A stretch of 64,000 nt of DNA from Candidatus Leptofilum proximum. GTDB taxonomy: Bacteria; Chloroflexota; Anaerolineae; Promineifilales; Promineifilaceae. The notes below the pieces were generated by a model that was given only the letters and a program-made list of their open reading frames with translations, searched no databases and was not told the origin of the DNA. Made by a program: the position numbers and the translations under genes. This document shows positions 35,716 through 46,400 of this stretch, in pieces (within the stretch, counting starts at the first letter, position 1; each line of letters begins with the position of its first letter). The stretch lies in assembly GCA_016710325.1 (NCBI GenBank), contig JADJXK010000001.1, positions 2,136,461-2,200,460 on the forward strand, in the 5' to 3' direction.

Positions 35716-38700
35716 GTTCGTTTTTTCTGTCCTAATTTGCTCAAGAATTGGGTCAGCTGCGCCTGGTCCAGCTGGGCTTCCGGGAAGTCTTCCGGGGCCA
35801 GCTGGCGCTCTTTCAGCTCCGTGGTGTGGGTGATGATCTGGTCCAGGTGGCGCTGCCACTGCTGGCTCAGGGCCACGATGGTGGTGTGGCGGAAGCGGGC
35901 GGGGTCGTAGAACCAATCCACATGCAGCTGGTCGCCAATCTGCCCGGCGACGATAGTGAACGGTGTGGTCATGCCGTGTGGGGCGAGCAGGCTGAGGGGG
36001 GTGAAGGGGTCTACGGCCGTTACCAGCGGCTGCCACACAAAACCCACCGGCGGTGTTCCGGGCCAGCCCGCGCCGTCATCGTGGGTAAGGGCAGGCAGGT
36101 GGCGGACGGCAGCCTTGGTTTGCTGCAGCCAGGCGGCCGCGTCCGTGGTGGCAGGCGCGTGCAGATGCAGCGGTGTATTCGTTTGCAGCTGGCCGATGGT
36201 TTGGCGGGTGTTCAGCCCGCTGACGGCCGCGCCGCGATGGTACTGCGCCGTTAGCAACCAGAGGTGTTCGCTTTTTTGCCAGTGGGTGAGGGTTTGGGCG
36301 ACAGCCGTTAACACCACTTCCTCCAGGCTCATGTTGTAGCTGGACTGGACGTGGGCTAATTCGGCCGTTTTGTCTGCGGTTAGCCGGAGCCGGACCAGCG
36401 GTTTGGCGGGTTGGCTGGCCGAATCGGCCGATTCGGTGGGCAGCGAACTGATTTGCGTCGCCATCTCCTGCCAGTAGGCGCGGTCCAGCGCGGCTGGCTC
36501 GATGGCCAGCCACTCCTGCCAGGTGGTTTGCGGCCAGCTGGGCAGCTTGCTGTGCTGGTAAGCGTAGGCCAGCGCGTGCAGCAGGTGCGGCACGGCGGCG
36601 CGATCCAGCACCAATGGCGAGGCGGCCAGCAGCAGCATTTCCTGCTGCGGCAGCTGGAGCAGCGTGGCAGCGATGTGCGGCGGGGTGTGGTGGCCCAGGC
36701 GCTGTTTGAGGGTGGTGACGGCCGTTTGCAAAGCCTCGGCCTGTTCGGTTTTGCTGGCCAGGTGGGTCAACTTTTCCGTGGCCAGCAGGCGGGCCATCGG
36801 TGTTTCCACGGCCTGCTGCTGCCAAGGGCCAGCACTGTCTTGCGTAAAGCCCACTTTGAGATTGGGCAGCTGTTGCAGCAGATCCAACGCCTGGTTCAGC
36901 CGCTCGCCGTCCAGCGTTTCGTTGACTTGCAGCTGGAGCACCATCGGTTCGGCGGCGGTGGCGAGGAGATGGTGCTGTACGGCCGTTAATGGAAACGGCC
37001 GCAGCGTGTCGGCCAGCAGGGCCAGATCGGCCACCGTCTGGTTTTGGAAGAGCTGGTTGGGGCGGAAGGCAAAGCCGTTTTCCCTGGCTTTGGCGATAAA
37101 ACGCACGGCCAGGATGGAATCGCCGCCCAGCTCAAAAAAGTTGTCGTGCATGCCGACACGCGGGACCTTGAGGAGCTGCTGCCAGATAGTGGCCAGCCGC
37201 TCTTCGATGGCATTGCGCGGCGCGGTGTAGGCCCGGTTGGCCGCCAGGGCCACTTCGCCGTCGGGCACGGGTAGGGCTTTGCGGTCCACCTTGCCGTTGG
37301 GGGTGAGCGGGTAGGCGTCCAGGAAAAGAAAGCGGTGCGGCACCATGTAGGCGGGCAGGCTCTCCTGCAAGTGGTTGCGGAGGGCGCCCACGTCCGGCTG
37401 CTCGTCGCCGCGGGCGATGAGGTAGGCCACCAACTGCTCCCCCTGCGGATGAACCACCGCCTGGGCAATGGCCGGATGGTTTTGCAGACTGTTTTCAATC
37501 TCACCCAGCTCGATACGGAAGCCGCGAATCTTGACCTGGTGGTCGGAGCGGCCGAGGAATTCGATACGGCCGTCCTTCCGGTACCGTGCCACATCCCCCG
37601 TGAAGTAAATGCGTTCGTCTGGTTTGAAGGGATGCTGCGGGAAACGTTCCTCAGTTAAATCTGGCCGGTGCAGGTAGCCGCGGGCCACGCCCACACCGCC
37701 GATGTACAGGTTGCCCGTCACGCCCACCGGCACGGGATTGAGGTGATCGTCCAGGATGTAGACGTCGGTGTTGCCAATCGGTGTACCGATGGAGATGACG
37801 CCGTCGGTCTGGCATTCGGCTTCGGTGACGTGGAGGCAGGTGGACCAGACGGTGGTTTCGGTGGGGCCATACATGTTCCAAACGGCCGTGCCACACCCAA
37901 ACAGCTTTTTGCCCAAGGCCGCAGGCAGCGCTTCCCCACCGGAGAGAATGGTCAGCCCTTCCTTGCCCGTCCAGCCAGCCGCCAGGAGCATTTGCCAGGT
38001 GGCGGGCGTGGCCTGCATCATCGTGACGGGTTCGCGGTCCAGCAGTTCGCATAGCAGGGTGGCGTCTTTGGTGGTGGCCTGGTCGGCCAGCAGCACGCGT
38101 GCGCCGCAGATGAGCGGCAGGTACAACTCCAGCGTGGCGATGTCGAAGGAGAGCGTGGTGACGGCCAGGAGCGTGTCATTCGGGCCGATGCCGGGGCGTT
38201 CCTGCATGGTGTTGAGGAAGTTGGCCAGGTTGAGGTTGGTGATTTGCACGCCCTTGGGCAGCCCGGTCGAACCTGAGGTGTAGATGACGTAAGCCAAATC
38301 ATCGAGACGCGAATGGTCTACGGTTTCGGTCGGAAATTTAGAAATTTTGTCCCAGTCGCCATCAATAAGGATTGTTTGGGCCTGGTGCTCGGGCAGGCTG
38401 TTTACCAGCTCGGCGTTGGTGATGAGCAGCGGCGCCTGGGCGTGTTCCAGCATGTACTGCACGCGCTGCGCCGGGTAACTGGGGTCGATGGGCAGGTAGG
38501 CAGCGCCTGCTTTGAGAATGCCCAGAATCGCCACCAGCATGGTGCTGTTACGTGGCAGGGCCAGCCCAATGAGCGTATCGGGCTGAATGTTGAACTGGCG
38601 CAGGTAGGCGGCCAGTTGGTTGGATTGGGCTTCGAGTTCAGCGTAGGTGAGGGTAGTGTCGCTGGCGGTTACAGCCGTTGTCCCCGGCGTCTGTTTGGCT

Positions 38701-41700
38701 TGCTGGCTGAAGAGTTGGGTGAGGGTGTGGTGAGGAAACGGCCGTGCCGTGTCATTCCAGTCCACCAACATTTGCTGCTGCTCGGCGGCGGAGAAAAGCG
38801 GCAGTTCGGCCACGGGCTGCTGCGGCCGGGTCAGCACGTTTTCCAACAGATAGGTGAAATGACTCGCCAGGCGCACAATTGTTTCTTCGGCGAACAGGTC
38901 GGTGCAGTATTCCCACAGCAGGCGGTAGCCATTCGCCGTCTCCAGAACGATAAGCGTCAGGTCGTACTTGGCGGTGGTGCCATCGGCGGGCACTACGCTC
39001 ATGGTAATTTCCCCCAGGTCCAACTCGCTGCGGGGCGCATTTTGCATGATGAAGGCCACCTGGAAAACGGGCGAATAGCTCATGTCACGCCGCACGTTGA
39101 GGGCATCAACCAGCTTTTCAAAGGGCACATCCTGGTGGTTAAAGCCGTCCAGGGCGTGCTGCCGCACCTGGGCCAGCACACTGTTGAACGTGTCCTCTGG
39201 CCCGATTTGGGTGCGCAACACGAGCATGTTCACAAAAAAGCCAATTAAGTTCTCAATTTCGCTGCGGTTGCGGTTGGCGATGGGCGAGCCGACGACAATA
39301 TCGTCCTGGTTGGCGTAGCGGGACAGCAGCAGCTGGTAAGCCGCCAGCAGGGTCATGAACGGCGTGGCGTTGGCATTGCGGCTGAACTGGATGACGTGCT
39401 GGGTGAGATCGGCAGGCACAGTGCTGCGATAGACGGCGCCGCGGTAGCTCTGCATGGCGGGCCGGGGATAGTCGGTGGGCAGGTTCAGGGTGGCGGGCGC
39501 GCCGGTGAGGCGCTGCCGCCAGTAGTCGATTTGCTGGGCCAGCACGTCGCCCTGCAGCCAGCCGCGCTGCCAGGCGGCAAAATCAGGGTACTGCACGGGC
39601 AGTTCGGGCAGCGGATTGGGATAATCGCTGCGGATGGCATGGTACAGCGTGGCAATTTCGCGCACCAAAATGTTAATCGACCAGCCGTCGGAGATGATGT
39701 GGTGCATGACGATGACCAGCAGATGGTTGGTGGGGTTGACCTGCAGCAGCTCGACGCGCATGAGCGGCGGGGTGGTGAGGTCAAACGGCCGTTTCACCAC
39801 CTCTTGCAACAATTCCGGCACCTCGGCTTCGGTGACGGCCGTTACCGGTATGTCCAGCGGCACAAATTCATGCACCACCTGAATCGGCTCGCCGTCTGGA
39901 TTGACAGCAAAGGTGGTACGCAGCGAGGCGTGCCGGGCCATCACCTGGTCGAAGGCGGCTTGCAGGGTGGCGGTATCCAGGCTGCCCTCCAGGCGCACCA
40001 CGGCGGGAATGTGGTAGGCGGCCAGGTCGGGCTCCAGCTGGTCCAGCACCCAGAGGCGCTGCTGAGCAAAAGAAAGTGGCCGAGCTTCGTGGCTGTCGAT
40101 CACCTGGATGTGCGGTGCGGCGGGCGAATCCTGGCTCCGGGCAATAATTTGCGCCAGGGCGGCGACGGTGCCTGCTTCAAACAAGGCGCGCAGAGGCAGC
40201 TCCACGTTGAGCGTCTGGCGCACCCGCGACACCATTTGCGTGGCCAGAAGCGAATGGCCGCCCAGCTCAAAAAAGTTGTCTTCGATACCTACCTGGGGCA
40301 CGTTGAGCAGCTGCTGCCAGATGGTGACCAGCGTCTCCTCGACGGGCGAGCGCGGCGGCACGTAGCTGCCCGCGTTCAGGGCAAACTTGGCCGGATCGGG
40401 CAGGGCTTTGCGGTCCACCTTGCCGTTGGGGGTGAGCGGGTAGGCGCCCAGGAAAAGAAAGCGGTGCGGCACCATGTAGGCGGGCAGGCTTGCCTGCACG
40501 TGAGTGCGCAGGGCTGCGACGTCTGGCTGTTCAGCCCCGCGAGCGATGAGGTAAGCCACCAGCTGTTCCCCCTGGGGATGAACCACCGCCTGGGCGATGG
40601 CCGGGTGGTTTTGCAGGCTGTTTTCAATCTCGCCCAGCTCAATGCGGAAGCCGCGAATCTTGACCTGGTGGTCGGAGCGGCCGAGGAACTCGATACGGCC
40701 GTCCCGCCGGTACCGCGCCACATCCCCCGTGAAGTAAATGCGCTCGTCTGGTTTGAAGGGATGCTGCGGGAAGCGCTCGGCGGTGAGGTCGGGCCGGTGT
40801 AGGTAGCCGCGGGCCACGCCCACGCCGCCGATGTACAAATTGCCCGTGACGCCAACGGGCACCGGGTTGAGGTGATCGTCCAGGATGTAAACATCGGTGT
40901 TGCCAATGGGCGTGCCGATGGAGATGACGCCGTCGGTCTGGCATTCGGCCTCGGTGACCTGGAGGCAGGTGGACCAGACGGTGGTTTCGGTGGGGCCGTA
41001 CATGTTCCAAACGGCCGTGCCGGATCCCAACAGCTGCTTCGCCAGCGAGGCAGGCAGCGCTTCTCCACCAGAGAGAATTGTTAAGCCAGGTTTACCCTGC
41101 CAGCCAGCCGCCAGGAGCATCTGCCAGGTGGCGGGGGTGGCCTGCATTATCGTGACGGGTTCGCGGTCCAGCAGTTCGCGGAGCAGGGTGGCGTCTTTGG
41201 TGGTGGCCTGGTCGGCCAGCAGCACGCGTGTGCCGGAGATGAGCGGCAGGTACAACTCCAGCGTGGCGATGTCGAATGAGAGCGTGGTGACGGCCAGCAG
41301 CGTGTCATCTGCGCTAATGCCGGGCCGTTCCTGCATGGTGTTGAGGAAGTTGGCCAGGTTGCGATTGGTGATTTGCACGCCCTTGGGCAGCCCGGTCGAA
41401 CCAGAGGTGTAGATCACGTAGGCGAGATCATCGAGCTGCGAAAAATCCACGTTATCGGCAGGCAGCGCGCCAATTTTGTCCAAATCGCCGTCAATGAGGA
41501 CGGTTTGGGCCTGGTGTTCGGGTAGGCTGTTTACCAGCTCGGCGTTGGTGATGAGCAGCGGCGCTTGCGCATGTTCCAGCATGTACTGCACGCGCTGCCG
41601 CGGGTAGCTGGGGTCGATGGGCAGGTAGGCGGCACCCGCCTTCAAGATGCCTAAAATGGCCACCAGCATGGTGCTGTTACGCGGCAGGGCCAGCCCAATG

Positions 41701-43334
41701 AGCGTATCGGGTTGAATGTTGAATTGGCGCAGGTAGGCGGCCAGCTGATTGGACTGGGTTTCCAGTTCGTCGTAGGTAAGGCGGCTATCCACGGCCGTTA
41801 CGGCCGTTGCCCCCGGCGTCCTTTTTGCTTGCTGGCTGAAGAGCTGGGTGAGGGTGTGGTGGGGAAACGGCCGTGCCGTCTCGTTCCACACCTCCAGCAT
41901 GAGCGCCTTTTCCGTGGGGGACAGCGGTGAAAGCTGGGCAATGGGTGCATCCGGCTGCGCAGCTGCGGCGGCCATGAGCTGCTGGAAGTGGGTTACAAAG
42001 CGGGCCATCGTCTCGTCGCAGAAAAGGTCGGTGTTGTACTCCAGGTAGCCGCGCATGCCCTGCTCGTTGTCCCACATGGTGAGCGTGAGATCGAACAGCG
42101 AACTGGCTTTGTTGGGCTGCAAGGTGGACAGCGTCAGCCCCGGTAGCTGCACACTTTGCATCGGGGCGTTTTGCAGGATGAACAGGTGCTGGAAAAACGG
42201 CGTGCGGCTGGGATCGCGCGGCGGGTGCAGCTCTTCCACCAGCTTTTCAAAGGGTACATCCTGGTGATCGTAGGCAGCCAGGGCGGTCTGGCGCACCTGC
42301 TGCAGAAAATCGCGGAAGCTGGCCTGGGGATCAAGCCGGTTGCGCATGACCAGGGTGTTGATGAACAGGCCAAGCACACCTTCCACCTGCTTGCGGCTGC
42401 GCCCGGCCACCGGCGTGCCCACGGCGATGTCCGTCTGGCGGCTGTAGACGAAGAGCAGGATGTTGAACACGGCCAGCAGCAGCATAAACAGAGTGCTGTT
42501 TTCGTCGTGGCTGAGCTGGTGAAAATGGTCGGTCACTTCGGGCAGGATGGTGAAGTAGTGCCGGGCGCCTTTGAAGGTTTGTACGGTGGGGCGAGGGGCA
42601 TCGGTGGGCAGGTCGACAACGGCCGTATCCGCCAGCTGCTCGCGCCAATAATCTATCTGTTGGTTTAACGTTTGCCCTTGCAGCCATTCGCGCTGCCAGG
42701 CGGCAAAGTCGGCGTACTGCACCGGCAGGTCGGGCAGCGGCGCGGGCCGGTTGGCCACTCTGGACTGGTACAGCGCGGCGATTTCACGGATGAGGATGCC
42801 AATCGACCAGCCATCGGAGATGATGTGGTGCATGGCGAGCAGCAGGATGTGGTCGTCGGGCTGGCGCTTGAGGAGCCGGGCGCGGAACAGCGGCCCGTTG
42901 GCCAGGTCAAACGGGGCCTGGGCTTCGGCGTCGCTCTGCTGCTGCACGGCCGTTTCCTGGGCAGTTCCCGTTAAACCACTCAGGTCGGTGATGGGCAGCG
43001 GTACGTCGAGGTGGGCCTGGATTTGCTGTTGGGAACGGCCGTTGTCGGCCACAATTTTGGTGCGCAGGCTTTCGTGCCGGTCGACCACGGCCTGGAGGCT
43101 GGTTTCGAGCGCCGGAATATCGAGATGCCCTTGCAGGCGAACGGCCGTGCGCAGGTTGTAGGCGGCATTGGCGCTGTCCAGCTGGTGCAAAAACCACAGC
43201 CGTTCCTGACCAAAGGAGAGGACGGCCGTTTTGTTTTGTTGTTTGGCTTTTTTCTGCTGCAAAAGCTTCTGCAGCATGGCACGCTGCTCATCTGGGGAAA
43301 GTCCCTGAAGCTGCTGCGCTGCTGATTTATCCAT
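35712..43334 (-). CDS. Two-module NRPS for Gly-Gly with degenerate epimerization domain
   Basis: 2,540 aa. Helical docking start, C1 (HHIISDG about 170), A1 (about 645), PCP (GGHSLLATQ about 1025), C2 (HHIISDG about 1212), A2 (about 1685), PCP (GGDSILAVR about 2070), then an E-like domain (2110-2525). Both A domains read DILQLGMVW, a glycine code, and are nearly identical to each other. The PCP with GGDS is the kind that precedes E domains. In the E domain the HHxxxDG motif is replaced by ASPLVLDR, so the catalytic His is lost and it should be inactive. It lies 128 bases after the MFS/acylase gene and is translationally coupled by ATGA to the next NRPS. Confidence 0.95.
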   Translation of the reverse strand: MDKSAAQQLQGLSPDEQRAMLQKLLQQKKAKQQNKTAVLSFGQERLWFLHQLDSANAAYNLRTAVRLQGHLDIPALETSLQAVVDRHESLRTKIVADNGRSQQQIQAHLDVPLPITDLSGLTGTAQETAVQQQSDAEAQAPFDLANGPLFRARLLKRQPDDHILLLAMHHIISDGWSIGILIREIAALYQSRVANRPAPLPDLPVQYADFAAWQREWLQGQTLNQQIDYWREQLADTAVVDLPTDAPRPTVQTFKGARHYFTILPEVTDHFHQLSHDENSTLFMLLLAVFNILLFVYSRQTDIAVGTPVAGRSRKQVEGVLGLFINTLVMRNRLDPQASFRDFLQQVRQTALAAYDHQDVPFEKLVEELHPPRDPSRTPFFQHLFILQNAPMQSVQLPGLTLSTLQPNKASSLFDLTLTMWDNEQGMRGYLEYNTDLFCDETMARFVTHFQQLMAAAAAQPDAPIAQLSPLSPTEKALMLEVWNETARPFPHHTLTQLFSQQAKRTPGATAVTAVDSRLTYDELETQSNQLAAYLRQFNIQPDTLIGLALPRNSTMLVAILGILKAGAAYLPIDPSYPRQRVQYMLEHAQAPLLITNAELVNSLPEHQAQTVLIDGDLDKIGALPADNVDFSQLDDLAYVIYTSGSTGLPKGVQITNRNLANFLNTMQERPGISADDTLLAVTTLSFDIATLELYLPLISGTRVLLADQATTKDATLLRELLDREPVTIMQATPATWQMLLAAGWQGKPGLTILSGGEALPASLAKQLLGSGTAVWNMYGPTETTVWSTCLQVTEAECQTDGVISIGTPIGNTDVYILDDHLNPVPVGVTGNLYIGGVGVARGYLHRPDLTAERFPQHPFKPDERIYFTGDVARYRRDGRIEFLGRSDHQVKIRGFRIELGEIENSLQNHPAIAQAVVHPQGEQLVAYLIARGAEQPDVAALRTHVQASLPAYMVPHRFLFLGAYPLTPNGKVDRKALPDPAKFALNAGSYVPPRSPVEETLVTIWQQLLNVPQVGIEDNFFELGGHSLLATQMVSRVRQTLNVELPLRALFEAGTVAALAQIIARSQDSPAAPHIQVIDSHEARPLSFAQQRLWVLDQLEPDLAAYHIPAVVRLEGSLDTATLQAAFDQVMARHASLRTTFAVNPDGEPIQVVHEFVPLDIPVTAVTEAEVPELLQEVVKRPFDLTTPPLMRVELLQVNPTNHLLVIVMHHIISDGWSINILVREIATLYHAIRSDYPNPLPELPVQYPDFAAWQRGWLQGDVLAQQIDYWRQRLTGAPATLNLPTDYPRPAMQSYRGAVYRSTVPADLTQHVIQFSRNANATPFMTLLAAYQLLLSRYANQDDIVVGSPIANRNRSEIENLIGFFVNMLVLRTQIGPEDTFNSVLAQVRQHALDGFNHQDVPFEKLVDALNVRRDMSYSPVFQVAFIMQNAPRSELDLGEITMSVVPADGTTAKYDLTLIVLETANGYRLLWEYCTDLFAEETIVRLASHFTYLLENVLTRPQQPVAELPLFSAAEQQQMLVDWNDTARPFPHHTLTQLFSQQAKQTPGTTAVTASDTTLTYAELEAQSNQLAAYLRQFNIQPDTLIGLALPRNSTMLVAILGILKAGAAYLPIDPSYPAQRVQYMLEHAQAPLLITNAELVNSLPEHQAQTILIDGDWDKISKFPTETVDHSRLDDLAYVIYTSGSTGLPKGVQITNLNLANFLNTMQERPGIGPNDTLLAVTTLSFDIATLELYLPLICGARVLLADQATTKDATLLCELLDREPVTMMQATPATWQMLLAAGWTGKEGLTILSGGEALPAALGKKLFGCGTAVWNMYGPTETTVWSTCLHVTEAECQTDGVISIGTPIGNTDVYILDDHLNPVPVGVTGNLYIGGVGVARGYLHRPDLTEERFPQHPFKPDERIYFTGDVARYRKDGRIEFLGRSDHQVKIRGFRIELGEIENSLQNHPAIAQAVVHPQGEQLVAYLIARGDEQPDVGALRNHLQESLPAYMVPHRFLFLDAYPLTPNGKVDRKALPVPDGEVALAANRAYTAPRNAIEERLATIWQQLLKVPRVGMHDNFFELGGDSILAVRFIAKARENGFAFRPNQLFQNQTVADLALLADTLRPFPLTAVQHHLLATAAEPMVLQLQVNETLDGERLNQALDLLQQLPNLKVGFTQDSAGPWQQQAVETPMARLLATEKLTHLASKTEQAEALQTAVTTLKQRLGHHTPPHIAATLLQLPQQEMLLLAASPLVLDRAAVPHLLHALAYAYQHSKLPSWPQTTWQEWLAIEPAALDRAYWQEMATQISSLPTESADSASQPAKPLVRLRLTADKTAELAHVQSSYNMSLEEVVLTAVAQTLTHWQKSEHLWLLTAQYHRGAAVSGLNTRQTIGQLQTNTPLHLHAPATTDAAAWLQQTKAAVRHLPALTHDDGAGWPGTPPVGFVWQPLVTAVDPFTPLSLLAPHGMTTPFTIVAGQIGDQLHVDWFYDPARFRHTTIVALSQQWQRHLDQIITHTTELKERQLAPEDFPEAQLDQAQLTQFLSKLGQKKRT
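37272..38755. repeat. Copy of the Gly A domain (module 2)
   Basis: About 1.5 kb nearly identical to 40404-41885, starting at the conserved RPFPHHTLTQLF and ending near TPNGKVDRKALP. The flanking C and PCP domains differ, so only the A domain was copied. Confidence 0.85.
40404..41885. repeat. Copy of the Gly A domain (module 1)
   Basis: Partner of 37272-38755. The same pocket residues and long identical stretches are read directly from both translations. Confidence 0.85.
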
Positions 43335-43360
43335 AATCGTGAAATCCTAAGTAATCAGAA

Positions 43361-43443
43361 GACCCTCACCCCAGCCCTCTCCCTAGGAGGGAGAGGGAGC
43401 CAGATTCCCTCCCCCTACCAGGGGGAGGGTTAGGGTGGGGGTC
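43361..43443. repeat. GACCCTCACCCC intergenic palindrome
   Basis: GACCCTCACCCCAGCCCTC opens the element and GGGTTAGGGTGGGGGTC closes it, with an inner CCCTCCCCCT/AGGGGGAGGG palindrome. It lies in the 128-base gap between the NRPS gene and the acylase stop. This is a widely seen type of dispersed intergenic repeat. Confidence 0.85.
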
Positions 43444-43463
43444 AAAACGTGAACTGTGATCGT

Positions 43464-46400
43464 CTAATTCCCCGGCTGCAGAATCAAGGTAGATTCATGC
43501 ACCGCTTCTACTTCGGCCTCCGTGAAGCTCATGGGGAACGGCAGGCCTTGCTGCCACAGCTGCACCACATCTTCGCGGTGCGGGCTGAGCAGGTTCATGT
43601 TCTGGCCAGTCGAGCCCAGAATGACCGAGTTGTTAAAGTCGGACATATCGGTGATATGGCGGGCGCTGGAGACAATCCACACGGTAAATGGGTTGTTCCA
43701 GTCGTAGGAGTTGGTGTAGACCGAGAAGTTACCACCGCGCATCGGATAGGTGTGCGAGTTGAAGTAACTTTTGAGCACCGGCACCTGGTTGAACGGTTGG
43801 TGCGGGAAGGTAACGGTGTGGATACGCCCCCAGTCCCAGTTGGCAATGTCATCCCCTTGCAGGCGCTGCAGCCAATCGACGGCCTCCACAAAACTTTGCT
43901 GGATGATGTCGTCGCGCGTTTCTACTTCGGGGGTGGTGATGTTGTCGAACCAGGGATGATTGGGATCTTGCAGCATGTCTACCAACATCGGTCCATGCTG
44001 GGTGGCATGGCGCAGGTAGTGCCCGGCGATGTACCAGGCGCCAAGCCCCGGATCCAGTTCGTCCAGTTCGTCGGATATGACGTTGGTAAGGAAGCGTAGA
44101 TGCCAGGCCTCGTAGACCGATGTCCCGGCGCCTTCAATGTCTGTGTGCAGGTTCCAATTGTTTAATGCGTCCAGGGCTTGCTCTTGTAATGGCGTTTCGG
44201 CCTCGATGACGTCCAGATAGGGCATGATCCGTTCCGCCTGGGGTGAATAGGTGTCTTCCTGGATCAAATCCATGTCTTCCACGGTGAGCGGGGCGTATTC
44301 TTGCAGCAGATCTTCAATTTGCTGCGCCCGGTAGCCGGGGGTGTAGCTGTCGCTAATGTAGTACGGATAGCCATCCGGTTCGATGCGATTGTTGGCCGAT
44401 ACCAAGAAGCCCTGGTCTGGATTGTAGGCGTAGGGCAGTTCTTCAAAGGGAATGTATCCCTGCCACTCGTTGTCGCTGACCCAGCCTTCGACGGGGAGAC
44501 GGCCGTTGCCATTCGGCCGTATAGGAATTTGCCCCACCGCCTGGTAGCCAATGTTGCCTTCACGGTCGGCATAAAAAACGTTTTGTCCGGGCGTGTCCCA
44601 ATGCGACAAAGCCTCGCGGAACTCCTCCCAGTTGGATGCCTTGTTAAGGGCCAGGATGGAGGTGAACAGGGTGCTGCTGTCGTGCTGCACCCAGCGCATG
44701 GCCATCGGATGGGCAATGGTTGGCTCTTGAAGGATGTAGTTCATGATAGGGCCGTGCTGAGTGACGTAGATGTCGACCACAACGGGGTCTTTGCCCCGTA
44801 CCTCCACCGTTTCCTGAATGTGCTCCAGGTCCAGCCACTCGCCGTCGTATTGGTACTTGGTAGGCTGGACCGTGTCGTCTAGCCGCTCAATGTAGAAATC
44901 TTGTGAATCTGGGCCCAGGCTGGTCAGGCCCCAGGCGATGTCGGCATTGTGGCCGGTGATGACCCCCGGTACGCCGGGCAGGGTGAAGCCAATCAAGTCA
45001 AAATCCCCACCGTGCAGCCCCACGGCGTGCCAGATCGAGGGCATGGTCAGGCCGATGTGAATGTCATTGGCCAGAATGGGCTGGCCGCTTTCCGTCATGG
45101 ATCCGGCCACAACCCAGCCGTTACTGCCGATGCCGTCCACGGTGGTGCCCAAAACGTCATTGACCTGGAGAAGTTCAGTCAGGTCGATGTTCTTCATCCC
45201 ACTGAAAAGGTTCGGGTCGGACGGAGTGGTGATGGGTGAATCTTCGGCAGCGAAGGGGAACAGCATGTTCATGGCGTCTTCGCCCACGGCATCGAAGACT
45301 GAGGCGCGGAGGAGCTCGATATAGTTGTTGGCGCTCAGCTGTAAGGAAATGGCGTTGCCCCAGACGATAGAATCCACCGGCGTCCACGGTTCAGGCTCAA
45401 ACCGCAGGATTTTGTATTCAATGGGCAGCGCATTTTTGTGCTCTTCCAGGTAGGCGTTCACGCCGTCGGTGTAAGCAATCAGGATGGCTTGCGACGCTTC
45501 GTCCATCTGTTCCCAGATGTGCTCGGCTGCGGGCCGCATGAGCAGGTTGCGGTTGTAGGTATCGTTGGACAGGGCCTGTTCACCCACAATTTCGGCCAAA
45601 CGGCCGCTTGGCGCCCGGCGGAATATTTCCATCTGGAACATGCGGTCCTGTGCTGTGGCAAAACCCTGAGCAAAAAACAAATCATGCTCATTTTCGGCGT
45701 AAATGTGAACCGTACCCCACTCATCGCGCACGATTCGCGTTTCTTCCTGCAGACCCGGCATTTGCAGCGTGCCGTCCGTTTGTGGCAGGGCGAGGCGCAT
45801 GGAGATGTAAGTGTAACTTGCCAGGGCAACAATCAGCGTCACCAAAAGCAGGCTGATGCCCAGGACCCATCTTCTTCCCGATTTCATATTTTTCCCTCTC
45901 GTTTTTGATTCAGTTGTTTTGAGCTGTTCTTGAGCCTGGCTGCCGGTTACGGCCGTACGACCAATAACCGCATTTGTTTCCTCTTCGTCTGGAATGGCGT
46001 CTGGGATTTCATCCTCAACCAGGCGCGTCCGGGGATGCACATAGGCAAAAATCATGATGATGAGGTTGATAATTCCGGTCACGATCATCAAAAAGCCAAT
46101 GCCACGGCCGCTGCCCACACCGATGATCTGCCCTACGCTGCTGGCTAAAGCCCCATCCACCTCCAGCAGCGGTTGGAAAACATAGTCGGACAGCGGCCCG
46201 GCTAAAATTTGCCCCAGAGGGAAGAACAAAGCGGCCGTCAGGCGCAGCGTGGCAAACACGCGCCCCTGAATGTTCGTCGGTACCTTCTTTTGCCAGATGG
46301 TCATCAGCGAAGCCCCGGCAATTTGGGAAAAGAAGAGATACAGGGCCGCGGCAATGGCGATGAGCCAGGCATTGGGCTGCAGCCCGCCCAGCAGCAGCAA

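Noticed and set aside
35716..36036. 107-codon N-terminal extension of the single-module NRPS
   Set aside because: It overlaps the upstream NRPS gene in another frame and is a Pro/His/Arg-rich shadow; the ATGA overlap at 35712-35715 is the natural start.
36590..36630. Active epimerization domain
   Set aside because: The position of HHxxxDG reads ASPLVLDR, so the essential His is missing.
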